Below are positions 1-12,086 of a stretch of DNA of 64,000 nucleotides, piece after piece (positions within the stretch are counted from its first letter, which is position 1; every line of letters begins with the position of its first letter). Under the pieces are notes generated by a model. That model had not been told where the DNA came from. It saw nothing but the letters and a program-made list of their open reading frames with translations, and ran no database searches. Position numbers and translations under genes: made by a program. The stretch comes from Bacteroidaceae bacterium (GTDB taxonomy: Bacteria > Bacteroidota > Bacteroidia > Bacteroidales > Bacteroidaceae), in NCBI GenBank assembly GCA_017507385.1, contig JAFWAX010000034.1, positions 20,678 through 84,677 on the forward strand, in the 5' to 3' direction.

Positions 1-13
1 AAAAATAGAATAG

Positions 14-42
14 TGTAAGAAAAAGAATGCTGTTTTCTTACA
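14..42. terminator. Hairpin, probable terminator of the gene before the window
   Basis: TGTAAGAAAA (14-23) and TTTTCTTACA (33-42) form a perfect 10-bp stem with a 9-nt loop, followed by a short T-rich stretch. It lies upstream of the asnA promoter. It most likely ends transcription of an unseen upstream gene. An operator role cannot be excluded. Confidence 0.5.
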
Positions 43-91
43 TTTTGCAATTATTTTTGTTGGCGAAAACGATTAAATTGAAAATAAATTG

Positions 92-99
92 TAACTTTG
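92..99 (+). promoter_or_regulatory. asnA promoter, -7 box
   Basis: TAACTTTG matches the Bacteroidetes -7 consensus TAnnTTTG. No good -33 TTTG sits at the usual 19-20 bp distance. Transcription from here would give a leader of roughly 75 nt before the asnA start. Confidence 0.65.
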
Positions 100-121
100 C
101 AGCACAAAGATAATAGACCGC

Positions 122-154
122 AAGGTTGTAGAACTTTTACTCGCAACCTTTTTT
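122..154 (+). terminator. Attenuator-like hairpin in the asnA leader
   Basis: AAGGTTG (122-128) pairs with CAACCTT (144-150) and runs into six T residues (149-154). This is an intrinsic-terminator shape between the -7 box at 92-99 and the start codon at 183, so it would act on asnA itself. I see no obvious antiterminator or leader peptide. Confidence 0.5.
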
Positions 155-182
155 CAAAATTGATAAATTCATCATTGCATTT

Positions 183-1220
183 ATGAGCAAGTTAATCAAG
201 GTCGAGGGCTATCGCCAGTTGCTCGACCCAATACAGACGGAGCAAGGTATCAAGCAGATTAAAGATTTTTTTCAGGCGAATTTGTCAACGGCTCTCCGTT
301 TGCGCCGTGTCACAGCGCCCCTGTTTGTGCTCCGTGGCCTTGGCATCAACGATGACCTCAACGGAGTGGAGCGTCCCGTGTCATTCCCCATAATGGATAT
401 GGGTGACCAAGTGGCAGAGGTTGTCCATTCTTTGGCGAAGTGGAAGCGTCTGATGCTGGCAGAATATGACATCCAGCCAGGATATGGGTTATATACAGAC
501 ATGAACGCCATCCGAGGAGACGAGGAACTGGACAACACGCATTCGCTGTATGTGGATCAGTGGGATTGGTGCCGCACCATTCGCCCCGAAGACCGCAATA
601 TAGCTTTTTTGAAAAAGATTGTTTCCGACATTTATGCGGCAATCATCAGAACGGAATATCTGGTGTGTGAATCCTATCCGCAAATCAAGCCTTTCCTTCC
701 AGAGGAGATTCATTTCATTCATGCGGAGGAACTGCTTCAGATGTATCCCGACCTGTCTCCTAAACAAAGAGAAGATGCTATCTGCAAGAAGTATGGCGCA
801 GTATTCATTATGGGCATTGGATGCGTGTTGTCAAATGGCGAGAAGCATGATGGCCGCGCTCCTGATTATGACGACTGGAGCACTCCCAATGCAGACGGAT
901 ATAATGGGTTGAATGGCGATATTCTCATCTGGTATCCAGTGTTGAACCGCAGTATTGAACTCAGCTCTATGGGTATTCGTGTTGACAAGGAAGCGCTGCT
1001 TCGACAACTTGAACTTGAAGATAAGAAAGATAGGCTTAACCTCTACTTTCATAGCAAGTTAATAAAAGATGAAATGCCTCTTTCTATAGGTGGCGGAATC
1101 GGACAGAGCCGTCTCTGTATGGTGCTTCTTCACAAAGCTCATGTGGGAGAAATTCAGGCTTCCATCTGGCCAGCCGAAATGCGTGAGGAATGTGCCAAGG
1201 CAGGCATGCCACTCATCTAA
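183..1220 (+). CDS. asnA: Aspartate--ammonia ligase (AsnA)
   Basis: Makes asparagine from aspartate, ATP and free ammonia in the cytoplasm; unlike AsnB it does not use glutamine. The 345-residue length is normal for the family. The class-II tRNA-synthetase-like fold is recognisable by the stretch NDDLNGVERPVSFPI near residue 57, the segment YVDQWDWCRTIRPEDRN near residue 123, and the C-terminal GGGIGQSRLCMVLL, which is the ATP-site motif 3 region. The gene stands alone behind its own promoter and an attenuator-like hairpin, so expression may respond to a metabolite or to translation. A terminator follows the stop codon. Confidence 0.96.
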   Translation: MSKLIKVEGYRQLLDPIQTEQGIKQIKDFFQANLSTALRLRRVTAPLFVLRGLGINDDLNGVERPVSFPIMDMGDQVAEVVHSLAKWKRLMLAEYDIQPGYGLYTDMNAIRGDEELDNTHSLYVDQWDWCRTIRPEDRNIAFLKKIVSDIYAAIIRTEYLVCESYPQIKPFLPEEIHFIHAEELLQMYPDLSPKQREDAICKKYGAVFIMGIGCVLSNGEKHDGRAPDYDDWSTPNADGYNGLNGDILIWYPVLNRSIELSSMGIRVDKEALLRQLELEDKKDRLNLYFHSKLIKDEMPLSIGGGIGQSRLCMVLLHKAHVGEIQASIWPAEMREECAKAGMPLI

Positions 1221-1266
1221 AAATCACAAATGCAACAACGGAATTTTCTGTTGTCAAGACTTATCA

Positions 1267-1305
1267 GGACACTTGTTCGCTTTGCGGATGAGTGTCTTTT
1301 GTTTT
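1267..1305 (+). terminator. asnA terminator
   Basis: GGACACT (1267-1273) pairs with AGTGTCT (1291-1297), followed by a T-rich tract. It lies 47 bp after the asnA stop codon. Confidence 0.65.
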
Positions 1306-1333
1306 ATATACTTTGCCGCTATTATGACGTTAA

Positions 1334-3418
<2,085 letters not shown>

Positions 3419-3548
3419 AATAATCGAGAAAAAAGTTTTGTTGTAATGCCTATATAGCATCTGTATTTGTAAAAAGAGGTGTTTTATCTTTTTTCTGTAG
3501 GTGAGAGTGTTTTTCGGCTTAAAATTTTTTCAAGTCGGAAATAATCAA

Positions 3549-3556
3549 TAACTTTG
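3549..3556 (+). promoter_or_regulatory. Glycogen operon promoter, -7 box
   Basis: TAACTTTG matches the Bacteroidetes -7 box, 46 bp before the glycogen synthase start. No clear -33 TTTG is seen. Confidence 0.6.
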
Positions 3557-3601
3557 CATTCGATTTGATTTTTAGGTTAAGCTATTTGTTAGGTATTTTT
3601 T

Positions 3602-5284
3602 ATGGCTAAAAAGATTTTTAAGGAACCTTGTTACATTTTTGAATCTAGCTGGGAAGTTTGCAATAAAGTCGGTGGTATATATACAGTATTGTCCACGCGT
3701 GCAAAAACACTTCAAGAAAAATTTACAGATAGAGTCTTTTTCATTGGCCCTGATTTTTGGGAGGGGAAAAAGAATCCTTTATTCAAAGAAAACAAAACAT
3801 TATTGGCAAAATGGAGGAAGCATGCTTCACAGTGTGATGGTTTGTCATTGCGCATAGGTCGTTGGCAGATTCCAGGTGAGCCAATAGCAATACTGGTGGA
3901 TTTCCAACCTTTTTTTGAAAAAAGAAATGAAATTTTTGGATGGGCTTGGGAAAACTATCAGGTAGATTCTCTCCATGCATACGGTGATTATGACGAAAGC
4001 CTCATGTTCTCATGGGCTGCGGGGAAAATAGTGGAGAGTTATTATAATTTCTTCGGATTGACACAAGGCGATAACGTCGTATTTCAGGCACATGAGTGGC
4101 AGACATGTTTGGCTGCTCTCTATGTGAAGAAGTTTGTTCCAGAAGTTGCAACTGTTTTTACAACTCATGCAACAACAATTGGACGTTCTATCGCAGGCAA
4201 TAACAAACCGTTGTATGATTATCTTTCTGCTTATAACGGAGACCAGATGGCTTCTGAACTGAATGTGGAGGCAAAGCACTCTGTGGAGAAGCAGGCTGCA
4301 TGGAATGTTGACTGTTTCACGACGGTAAGTGACATCACAGGAATGGAATGTACAGAACTTCTTGATAAACCATCAGACGTAATCCTGATGAATGGGTTTG
4401 AGAATGACTTTGTTCCATGTCCGGCATCTAAATTCAATGATGTCAGAAAACAAGCAAGAGAGAAACTCCTGAAAGTGGCCAATACGCTGATGGGGAGCCA
4501 ATTGGGTGATGATACTGTGATTGTTACAACCAGTGGACGATATGAGTATCAGAATAAAGGAATCAATGTCTATATTGATGCGCTTAATCGTTTGCGTTGG
4601 GATGCTCGTTTGGAAAAAGATGTTTTGGCATTTGTAATGGTGCCGGCTTGGATGAAAGAGGCTCGCGAGGATTTGAAGCAGGCCATGAAGCGAAATGAGT
4701 CAGATGGCATGCCTTTGGGAGATTCTCGCATTACCCATGTTCTTCATGATGAGGGGAATGACAAGGTGTTAGGACAGTTAAATTGGCTGGATATCCATAA
4801 TAGGAAAGAAGACAAGGTGAAAGTTATATTTGTTCCATGCTATCTTGATGGTAATGATGGAATTTTCAATATGCATTATTATGATCTTCTTATAGGCAAC
4901 GATTTGACTGTTTTCCCATCTTATTACGAGCCTTGGGGATATACTCCTATGGAGTCTGCGGCATTCCATGTGCCATGTGTTACGACTGATCTTGCTGGCT
5001 TTGGACTTTGGGCAAACAGCCTTAAGGGGGGCACGAGTGAGATTGAAGATGGTGTGAAGACCATTCATCGTTCCGACTATAATTTTGACGAGGTTAGTGA
5101 TGGTATTCGTGATACTATCTTGAAGTTTACTCAGTTTGATAAGAAACAGGTGAACGCTGCTCGTAAGAATGCTGCTAAAGTTGCAGAAAAAGCTCTTTGG
5201 AAACATTTCATTGCTTATTACTATGAAGCATACGATAAAGCTCTTGCAAAACGCGATGAGCGAATGAATAATAAGAAAAATTAA
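3602..5284 (+). CDS. Glycogen synthase, GT3 (eukaryotic-like) type
   Basis: Cytoplasmic glycogen synthase of 560 residues. The N-terminal [16 protein letters not shown] is the nucleotide-sugar binding loop of the GT3 family (the fungal/animal glycogen synthase type, usually UDP-glucose dependent) rather than the ADP-glucose GlgA of proteobacteria. The C-terminal half carries [18 protein letters not shown], where the E...PWG...E pattern marks the donor-site and catalytic glutamates. It is 23 bp upstream of a glucan phosphorylase, so synthesis and breakdown of the store are probably encoded in one transcript. The donor preference is inferred from the family. Confidence 0.92.
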   Translation: MAKKIFKEPCYIFESSWEVCNKVGGIYTVLSTRAKTLQEKFTDRVFFIGPDFWEGKKNPLFKENKTLLAKWRKHASQCDGLSLRIGRWQIPGEPIAILVDFQPFFEKRNEIFGWAWENYQVDSLHAYGDYDESLMFSWAAGKIVESYYNFFGLTQGDNVVFQAHEWQTCLAALYVKKFVPEVATVFTTHATTIGRSIAGNNKPLYDYLSAYNGDQMASELNVEAKHSVEKQAAWNVDCFTTVSDITGMECTELLDKPSDVILMNGFENDFVPCPASKFNDVRKQAREKLLKVANTLMGSQLGDDTVIVTTSGRYEYQNKGINVYIDALNRLRWDARLEKDVLAFVMVPAWMKEAREDLKQAMKRNESDGMPLGDSRITHVLHDEGNDKVLGQLNWLDIHNRKEDKVKVIFVPCYLDGNDGIFNMHYYDLLIGNDLTVFPSYYEPWGYTPMESAAFHVPCVTTDLAGFGLWANSLKGGTSEIEDGVKTIHRSDYNFDEVSDGIRDTILKFTQFDKKQVNAARKNAAKVAEKALWKHFIAYYYEAYDKALAKRDERMNNKKN

Positions 5285-5307
5285 AAACCATTTCAATAAC
5301 AAAAACT

Positions 5308-7875
5308 ATGAGAATTCAGGCAAGTAATGCTAACATGCCTAACTGGCATGAAATCAGTGTGAAATCATCCGTTCCTGCAGCTCTTGAGCCACTGAACGAG
5401 ATAGCACATAACATGTGGTGGTCTTGGAACAATGAGGTAGGCCACATTTTTCATGACATGGATGCCCAGCTTTGGCATGACGTTAAGCAGAATCCTGTAC
5501 TTTTCCTCAGCCGCATGAACTATGAGAAGCTTGAGGAAATAGCTTCGGATAAGAAGATTATCAATCGTATCAATAAGGTATATAAGGAGTTCCGTGCATA
5601 CATGGATGTTGAGCCAGATAAGACTCGTCCATCTGTTGCTTATCTTTGTATGGAATACGGATTGAGCCATGTGCTTAAGATTTACTCTGGAGGTCTTGGT
5701 ATTCTTGCTGGTGACTACGTGAAAGAGGCTTCTGACTCTAACGTTGATTTCTGTGCAGTAGGCTTCCTCTATCGCTATGGCTACTTCACTCAGACACTCT
5801 CAATGGAAGGACAGCAGGTCGCAAACTATGAAGCTCAGGTTTTCCCAACTCTTCCTATTGAACGTGAACTTGATGAGAATGGCAAGCAGGTCGTTGTAGA
5901 TGTACCTTACAACAACTATACTGTTCATGCACTCGTGTGGCGTGTGAATGTGGGTCGTGTTAAGCTTTATCTGCTTGATACAGATAATGATATGAATTCT
6001 GAGTATGACCGTTCTATTACGCATGCCCTTTATGGCGGTGATTGGGAAAATCGTATTAAGCAGGAAATCCTTCTTGGTATCGGCGGTATCCTTACTCTCA
6101 ACAAGCTCGGAATAAAGAAAGACATTATCCATTGTAATGAAGGTCACGCAGCTCTTGCAAACGTACAGCGTTTGGTTGAGTTCGTTGAGAGCGGCATGAC
6201 ATTCAATGAGGCTCTCGAGGTTGTACGTACTTCTTCGCTTTACACTGTACACACTCCAGTACCAGCAGGACATGATTATTTCGATGAGGCTCTTTTCGGC
6301 AAGTACATGTCACAGTATCCATCTAAGCTCGGTATCAGCTGGGATGAATTCATGGGTATGGGTCGCGTGAATCCAGATGATAAGGGTGAGCGTTTCTGTA
6401 TGTCAACTTTTGCCTGCAACACTTGTTCATGGGTAAATGGCGTTAGCTGGCTTCACGGTAAGGTGTCTAAGGACATGTTCAATGGAATTTGGAAGGGTTA
6501 CTTCCCAGAAGAACTTCACAACGTCGGCTATGTGACAAATGGTGTACACATGCCTACTTGGACAGCTTCTGAGTGGAAATCTGTATATGCAAAGTATTTT
6601 GATGGTACACATCTTTCAGATCAGTCAAATCAGAAGATTTGGGAAAGTATCTACAATGTGCCAGATCAGGAAATTTGGAACACTCGCTTGGCACTTAAGG
6701 CTAAGCTGATTGAATACATCAAGAAAGCTTTCAAAGAAGATTGGCTGAAGCATCAGGGCGATCCATCTCGCATTGTTTCTATTGTTGAGAAAATCAACCC
6801 TAATGCATTGACAATCGGCTTTGCACGTCGTTTTGCAACTTACAAGCGTGCTCATTTGCTTTTCAGCGATCTTGATCGTTTGGCAAAGATTGTTAACAAT
6901 CCTGATTATCCAGTTCAGTTCCTCTTTGCAGGTAAAGCGCACCCTGCTGATGGTGGCGGTCAGGGACTCATTAAGAAGATTTATGAGATTAGCCGTCGTC
7001 CAGAGTTCCTTGGCAAGATAATCTTCCTCGAGAACTATGATATGAAGCTGGCTCGTCGTCTTGTGACCGGTGTGGATATCTGGATGAATACACCTACACG
7101 TCCTTTGGAGGCATCTGGTACATCTGGCGAAAAGGCACTTATGAATGGTGTTGTCAACCTTTCTGTCCTTGACGGATGGTGGCTCGAAGGCTATCGTGAA
7201 GGTGCTGGATGGGCTCTGACAGAGAAGCGTACGTTCCAGAATCAGGAGCAGCAAGACCAACTCGACGCTGCTACTATATACTCTCTGCTCGAGAACGAGA
7301 TTCTTCCACTCTACTACGCTCAGAACTCTAAGGGATATTCAGAGGGCTGGATTAAGACCGTCAAGAATTCTATTGCGCAGATTGCTCCGCACTACACGAT
7401 GAAGCGCCAGCTCGACGATTACTACACTAAGTTCTATTGCCCACTGGCTGAGCGTCGTCAGGTGCTCTTTGCCGATAACTACAAAAAGGCTAAAGAAATT
7501 GCTGCATGGAAGGAACTTGTTGCATCACGATGGGATAATATCAAGGTTATATCTTGCCAGAAGGGAGAAGATGTCCTCAAGGGAGATGTATTCTCTGGTA
7601 AGAAGTACAAGATTCAGTACGTCGTTGATGAACAGGGACTTGATGATGCAGTAGGCATGGAACTCGTTACCGTATTCAAGGATGAAGAAGGCCGTGAGCA
7701 CATCAGTCAGGTGGAACCTCTCGAGGTTGTAAAGCGTGAGGGAAATCTCTATACATTCGAGGGTACTCATGTGCTTCCTACTGCAGGTAGCTTTAAGGTG
7801 GCATGCCGTATGTATCCAAAGAGTGCAGAACTCCCACATCGTCAAGACTTCTGCTATGTGAAATGGGTTGATTAA
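5308..7875 (+). CDS. Alpha-glucan (glycogen) phosphorylase, GT35, short form
   Basis: Releases glucose-1-phosphate from glycogen or maltodextrin with phosphate. The 855 residues match the short alpha-glucan phosphorylase type: an N-terminal DUF3417 region ([15 protein letters not shown] near residue 30), then the GT35 core. The PLP-binding lysine lies in [14 protein letters not shown] near residue 605, and the segment [12 protein letters not shown] is near residue 510. It is the second gene of the glycogen operon. The strongly biased codon use of this gene suggests high expression; that is an impression, not a calculation. Confidence 0.94.
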   Translation: MRIQASNANMPNWHEISVKSSVPAALEPLNEIAHNMWWSWNNEVGHIFHDMDAQLWHDVKQNPVLFLSRMNYEKLEEIASDKKIINRINKVYKEFRAYMDVEPDKTRPSVAYLCMEYGLSHVLKIYSGGLGILAGDYVKEASDSNVDFCAVGFLYRYGYFTQTLSMEGQQVANYEAQVFPTLPIERELDENGKQVVVDVPYNNYTVHALVWRVNVGRVKLYLLDTDNDMNSEYDRSITHALYGGDWENRIKQEILLGIGGILTLNKLGIKKDIIHCNEGHAALANVQRLVEFVESGMTFNEALEVVRTSSLYTVHTPVPAGHDYFDEALFGKYMSQYPSKLGISWDEFMGMGRVNPDDKGERFCMSTFACNTCSWVNGVSWLHGKVSKDMFNGIWKGYFPEELHNVGYVTNGVHMPTWTASEWKSVYAKYFDGTHLSDQSNQKIWESIYNVPDQEIWNTRLALKAKLIEYIKKAFKEDWLKHQGDPSRIVSIVEKINPNALTIGFARRFATYKRAHLLFSDLDRLAKIVNNPDYPVQFLFAGKAHPADGGGQGLIKKIYEISRRPEFLGKIIFLENYDMKLARRLVTGVDIWMNTPTRPLEASGTSGEKALMNGVVNLSVLDGWWLEGYREGAGWALTEKRTFQNQEQQDQLDAATIYSLLENEILPLYYAQNSKGYSEGWIKTVKNSIAQIAPHYTMKRQLDDYYTKFYCPLAERRQVLFADNYKKAKEIAAWKELVASRWDNIKVISCQKGEDVLKGDVFSGKKYKIQYVVDEQGLDDAVGMELVTVFKDEEGREHISQVEPLEVVKREGNLYTFEGTHVLPTAGSFKVACRMYPKSAELPHRQDFCYVKWVD

Positions 7876-7883
7876 TTGATTGA

Positions 7884-7937
7884 TATACAATTGTATAATT
7901 AACTTGATTGCACCATCTCAGGAAGAGATGGTGCAAT
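7884..7937. terminator. Hairpins after the glycogen operon
   Basis: Two structures follow the phosphorylase stop: a perfect 14-bp palindrome TATACAATTGTATA (7884-7897), and a 13-bp stem formed by ATTGCACCATCTC (7907-7919) and GAGATGGTGCAAT (7925-7937) with a 5-nt loop. There is no T tract, so the second hairpin may be an mRNA 3' stabiliser rather than an intrinsic terminator. Confidence 0.5.
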
Positions 7938-7956
7938 TCCCGTTCTTAAACAAAAA

Positions 7957-9237
7957 ATGGAAAAAAGCACATTCGGCATCTTTTTTGCCCTATTAATGAC
8001 AACATCGGCGATTTTTGCCCAGCAGGCAGAAAATGGCGCTCAAGAAGTAGATGAGTATAAGTCATCTGCGGTTCTCAAGGCCTATCGTACTAACATGAAG
8101 TCCAAGAATTATGCTCGGGCAAAACAGGAAATAGATGGAGCTATCAAAAAGTATCCAGAAGCAGCTGTTGATGCACAGCTGTATAAATGCAAGATGGATG
8201 CTCTGAATGCGCTGATTGTTGCTGAAAACAGGAAAATTTATCTCAACTCGAAGCCCGACACAGTTACTTATTTTAATTATGTGTACGAGCTTTACACTAC
8301 GGGACTTGCTTGTGATAGTATAGAGCAAGCGCTTGTTCGCGAACGCCAAGCTATGGGTAAAAAGGCAAAGCCAAGATTGCGTTACACTATTGCTCAGCCC
8401 ATGCTTTCCTATCGCAAAAATGTGCTTAACGCCGGGAAATACCATTATAAGAAAAAAGATTATGCAAAGGCATATCAGTTCCTCGACCTCTATGCACAAA
8501 CAAAAACTGCGCCTGTTTTTACAGACAAGGATGGTCGTTCCCTTCTTACGGATCCTGATGATATGCGAGAAGTAGCTTCTTTGGCTACTCTTAGCGCCTA
8601 TGCTTCTGGTAATCATCAAGGTGTTATGAATTATCTTGAGCAGAGTCTTGCTGTAGAGCATTTGAAGCCGCAACTTTTAGAGCTTGGTTCTAAGTCAGCT
8701 GCGCAACTTCAAGATACCACTCGCATGCTTGTTCTCTTGGAAACGGGATTCATCTCTTATCCCGATGTCGAATATTTCTTCATGACTCTTATCAAACATT
8801 ATAATGAGCAGAAAGATTACCATCATGCTTTGCAGAAAATAATGACCATGGTAGAACTCTATCCTGAAAAGCGCGACTATTGGTATATGGCTGGTACAGA
8901 ACAGATGCTTCTCGCTCAGTATAATGAAGCACTTGTGTCCTTCCGCAAATGTATTGAGCTGCAGGCGGATGATGCTCAGGCTTATTCTGCAATCGGAAAT
9001 ATCTATCTGCATGATGCTCAGGCTGCTTATGCCCATTTCGATACACCTATTTCTCATCCGGATTATGCTCAGCACAAGCAGGAAATTGATTATCTCTATC
9101 AACAGGCTTGTACAGCTTTTGAGCATGCTCGCCAATTTGACGAAAACAATCAAAATCTTTGGCTTTCTGGACTTCGTGAAGCTTACTTTAAGCTGAATCG
9201 GGGTAGGGAACTTCGGGCTTTGGAAAAATACAAGTAG
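7957..9237 (+). CDS. Exported tetratricopeptide-repeat protein
   Basis: A 426-residue protein with an N-terminal signal peptide (hydrophobic FGIFFALLMTTSAIFAQ, cleavage expected near residue 22). Helical repeats follow; the clearest TPR is around residues 305-345 (YNEALVSFRKCIELQADDAQ), and earlier ones include YHYKKKDYAKAYQFLD. It probably acts in the periplasm as a protein-protein scaffold. No enzyme motif is visible and I cannot name a partner. It lies just after the glycogen operon but has its own terminator at 9248-9286. The homologous position next to ftsK is not informative about function. Confidence 0.8.
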   Translation: MEKSTFGIFFALLMTTSAIFAQQAENGAQEVDEYKSSAVLKAYRTNMKSKNYARAKQEIDGAIKKYPEAAVDAQLYKCKMDALNALIVAENRKIYLNSKPDTVTYFNYVYELYTTGLACDSIEQALVRERQAMGKKAKPRLRYTIAQPMLSYRKNVLNAGKYHYKKKDYAKAYQFLDLYAQTKTAPVFTDKDGRSLLTDPDDMREVASLATLSAYASGNHQGVMNYLEQSLAVEHLKPQLLELGSKSAAQLQDTTRMLVLLETGFISYPDVEYFFMTLIKHYNEQKDYHHALQKIMTMVELYPEKRDYWYMAGTEQMLLAQYNEALVSFRKCIELQADDAQAYSAIGNIYLHDAQAAYAHFDTPISHPDYAQHKQEIDYLYQQACTAFEHARQFDENNQNLWLSGLREAYFKLNRGRELRALEKYK

Positions 9238-9247
9238 AGCCGTTCGT

Positions 9248-9286
9248 GGGGGATTCTTTATCTGGTAAAAAAATCCCCCGTTTTTT
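9248..9286 (+). terminator. Terminator of the TPR gene
   Basis: GGGGGATT (9248-9255) pairs with AATCCCCC (9272-9279), followed by G and six T residues. This is a textbook intrinsic terminator 10 bp after the stop codon. Confidence 0.85.
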
Positions 9287-9296
9287 ATGTTGTATA

Positions 9297-9394
9297 ATCA
9301 CCGTCTGCATAATATTTAAAACACCGTGCGCATAATATTATGCAGGCGGTGTTTTAAATATTATGCAGACGGTGATGTCGTATGGGAGATGAAG
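9297..9394. repeat. 23-bp-phased repeat array with an 80-bp near-perfect palindrome (locus 1)
   Basis: Units of exactly 23 bp start with GT at 9303, 9326, 9349 and 9372. Unit 1 and unit 3 are reverse complements over 22 bp, and unit 2 contains the self-palindrome GCATAATATTATGC. The arms 9297-9336 and 9337-9376 match in 37 of 40 positions with no loop. The array lies between the TPR gene terminator and the ftsK promoter. It shares the 23-bp phase with six other intergenic loci in the window. Confidence 0.85.
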
Positions 9395-9436
9395 ATTGCA
9401 AAAAACTCATTCTTTTAAGAATTTATCTGTTCTTTT

Positions 9437-9467
9437 TTTGTGTGAGCAAAAATTTTACTTATCTTTG
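9437..9467 (+). promoter_or_regulatory. ftsK promoter
   Basis: TTTG (9437-9440) and TATCTTTG (9460-9467) are 19 bp apart. This supports translation from the ATG at 9514. Confidence 0.7.
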
Positions 9468-9513
9468 CATTGTTTTCATTTTCTTCTAATTGATAAAAAT
9501 ACAAGACCTTTGG

Positions 9514-12030
9514 ATGGCTACGAATAAAGGAAATTCAAAAAATAAGAATAGCAAAAAATATGCAGCGGCGCAGAAAGAAAAGCTTACTGCGGGAGATTTC
9601 TTTGGAGGATTTGGGAAGTGGGAAATGCTATCGTTTGGCATAGGCTTTCTAATAGTGGTTTGTTCCATATTTCTGCTGGTGGCTTTTGTGTCGTATTTGT
9701 TTACAGGCGAGGCAGACTTTAGTTTGCTGGAACAGACGAGCGACCCATTGAACAAGAGTTTGCAATATCGGAATGTGTGTGGAGCCTGGGGAGCAATTGC
9801 GGCGTATTATTTCTTGAATGACCTGTTTGGGTTAGCATCATTTTTGATACCGCCTTATCTTATCATATTGGGATTGAGAATGATGCGTATCTTTAAGTTT
9901 ACGTTAGTTCGTAAGTTTATTCTCTTCTCTTTGTTGATGCTGTGGCTGAGTGTGTTTTTCGCGGCATGTGATTATCTGTTCCCCGTGTTTGATGATTCGT
10001 TTGTGAAACTTGGCGGGAATCATGGCATTCATGTGGTAAGAATTTTGACTCAGGTGATTGGCATGCCAGGTCTGATGGCGGCTCTATTGATTTATGCTGT
10101 AATATATCTTGTTTATCTGAGTACGAGAACGATTGTCATTATCAGAAACGCATTGAGACTGAATTTTTTGAGAAAGGTGAATCCTTCGCGCTTGAAGCGT
10201 TTTGTCAACAAGGAGGAAGAAGATGCGGAAGAAAGTACATGTGAGGTGGAGGATGATGCAGAGAATGAAGCCGAAGAGGAGTTTGTGGAAATGGAAGATG
10301 CAGGCCCCAATGTGGTAGAGTTTGAGGATATATCTTCTCAGGAACCAGTGAAGGTTGCGGAAGAAAAAGCTGTTGTAAATACTCCACAAGTTGCGGATGA
10401 GATTCCTGTCGTGCAGCCAACACTGAATTTTGATGATGCCCCTACTACGGACATGAATATAGAAGTGAATGAAACAGTTCAGGGAACGGGGAAGATTGTA
10501 CGTGGAGATATAAATACTCCTTATGACCCCAAACTGGATTTGGAACACTATAAGTATCCGAAGCTGAGTCTCTTGAATAAGGCTGATGACCAGGGTCCTC
10601 AGATCGATATGATGGAGCAGAATGCGAATAAGGATAGAATCATTCATGTGCTGAAAAATTTTGGAGTTGAGATTGCGAGCATCAAGGCAACGATTGGCCC
10701 TACAATTACATTGTATGAGATAGTTCCTGCAGAAGGTACTCGCATTAGCAAAATCCGAAATCTGGAAGATGATATCGCATTGTCATTGGCAGCAGAGGGC
10801 ATCCGCATCATTGCCCCGATTCCTGGCAAGGGAACAATCGGTATAGAGGTGCCGAACAAGAAAAAGTGTATAGTGTCAATGGAGAGCATCAACAATAGCC
10901 GCGTGTATCAGGAAAGCAAGATGGAGTTGCCATGTGCGGTGGGTAAAACTATCAGCAATGATGTCTTTATGTTTGACTTGGCAAAGACACCTCATTTGCT
11001 TGTGGCGGGTGCGACAGGTCAGGGAAAATCTGTTGGATTGAATGCAATCGTGACATCGCTTCTTTACAAGAAGCACCCATCGGAATTGAAGATTGTGATG
11101 ATTGACCCCAAGAAGGTGGAATTCAGCATCTATAGCCCGATAGAGAATCATTTCTTGGCACGTTTGGAAGAAGAGGACGATTGTATTATCACAGATGTTC
11201 AGAAGGTGGTGAAAACTTTGAACTCGCTGTGTGTGCTAATGGATACTCGCTACGATTTGCTGAAAAGGGCGCATGTTAGAAACATCAAAGAGTATAACGA
11301 AAAATTCAAGAGCCGCCTTCTCAATCCAGAGCACGGACATGAATACATGCCATATATTGTGGTAATTGTGGATGAGTTTGGTGACTTGATAATGACGGCG
11401 GGCAAGGAAGTCGAACTCCCAATCTGCCGCATTGCGCAGCTGGCGCGTGCCGTCGGTATTCACATGATTATTGCAACACAGCGTCCTCAAGCAAGTATCA
11501 TCAGTGGTGCTATCAAGACGAATTTCCCGACGAGAATTGCGTTTAAGGTTAGTTCAATGATGGACTCTCGTGTCATTCTTGACCGTTCGGGGGCTAATCA
11601 ATTGATTGGTAAGGGTGATATGCTGTATTTACAAGGCAGTGAACCTGTTCGTGTGCAGTGTGCTTTTGTCGATACTCCAGAGGTAAATGATATATGTCGT
11701 TTCATTTCTACGCAGCAATCTTTCTTGCATCCCATGTATCTGCCGGAGGTGGCAGATGCAGAAGGAGATGGCGGCGTTGGTGTTGGAACGGTGGACAAGG
11801 GTCATCTTGATCCGATGTTTGCAGAAGTGGCAAAGTTTGTTGTAAACAATCAAAGCGGTTCCACATCGATGATTCAGCGCAACTATTCTATTGGATACAA
11901 CCGTGCTGGCAAGATTATGGATCAGTTAGAGAAGATGGGGGTTGTAGGTGCACAAGTGGGCAGCAAACCTCGTGAGGTGCTGATCAAGGATCCTCTGACG
12001 CTTGAAGGATTATTGAACACTTTGGCATGA
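9514..12030 (+). CDS. ftsK: DNA translocase FtsK/SpoIIIE
   Basis: Septum-located ATPase that pumps chromosome dimers and termini during division. About four membrane segments occupy residues 30-210, followed by an acidic, low-complexity linker (roughly 235-340), then the RecA-like motor with Walker A GATGQGKS near residue 500 and Walker B YIVVIVDEFGDL near residue 620. The C-terminal gamma winged helix (SIGYNRAGKIMDQLEKMGVV) reads KOPS-like polarity sites. The ATG at 9514 is preferred over an in-frame TTG at 9490 because it fits the promoter spacing and FtsK family starts. The linker is short compared with E. coli FtsK, as is common in Bacteroidetes. 838 residues. Confidence 0.95.
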   Translation: MATNKGNSKNKNSKKYAAAQKEKLTAGDFFGGFGKWEMLSFGIGFLIVVCSIFLLVAFVSYLFTGEADFSLLEQTSDPLNKSLQYRNVCGAWGAIAAYYFLNDLFGLASFLIPPYLIILGLRMMRIFKFTLVRKFILFSLLMLWLSVFFAACDYLFPVFDDSFVKLGGNHGIHVVRILTQVIGMPGLMAALLIYAVIYLVYLSTRTIVIIRNALRLNFLRKVNPSRLKRFVNKEEEDAEESTCEVEDDAENEAEEEFVEMEDAGPNVVEFEDISSQEPVKVAEEKAVVNTPQVADEIPVVQPTLNFDDAPTTDMNIEVNETVQGTGKIVRGDINTPYDPKLDLEHYKYPKLSLLNKADDQGPQIDMMEQNANKDRIIHVLKNFGVEIASIKATIGPTITLYEIVPAEGTRISKIRNLEDDIALSLAAEGIRIIAPIPGKGTIGIEVPNKKKCIVSMESINNSRVYQESKMELPCAVGKTISNDVFMFDLAKTPHLLVAGATGQGKSVGLNAIVTSLLYKKHPSELKIVMIDPKKVEFSIYSPIENHFLARLEEEDDCIITDVQKVVKTLNSLCVLMDTRYDLLKRAHVRNIKEYNEKFKSRLLNPEHGHEYMPYIVVIVDEFGDLIMTAGKEVELPICRIAQLARAVGIHMIIATQRPQASIISGAIKTNFPTRIAFKVSSMMDSRVILDRSGANQLIGKGDMLYLQGSEPVRVQCAFVDTPEVNDICRFISTQQSFLHPMYLPEVADAEGDGGVGVGTVDKGHLDPMFAEVAKFVVNNQSGSTSMIQRNYSIGYNRAGKIMDQLEKMGVVGAQVGSKPREVLIKDPLTLEGLLNTLA

Positions 12031-12086
12031 TTGATTCTCTAATAATGTTTGTGAAATATATTCTTTATTCTCAATCCGATAACTTT

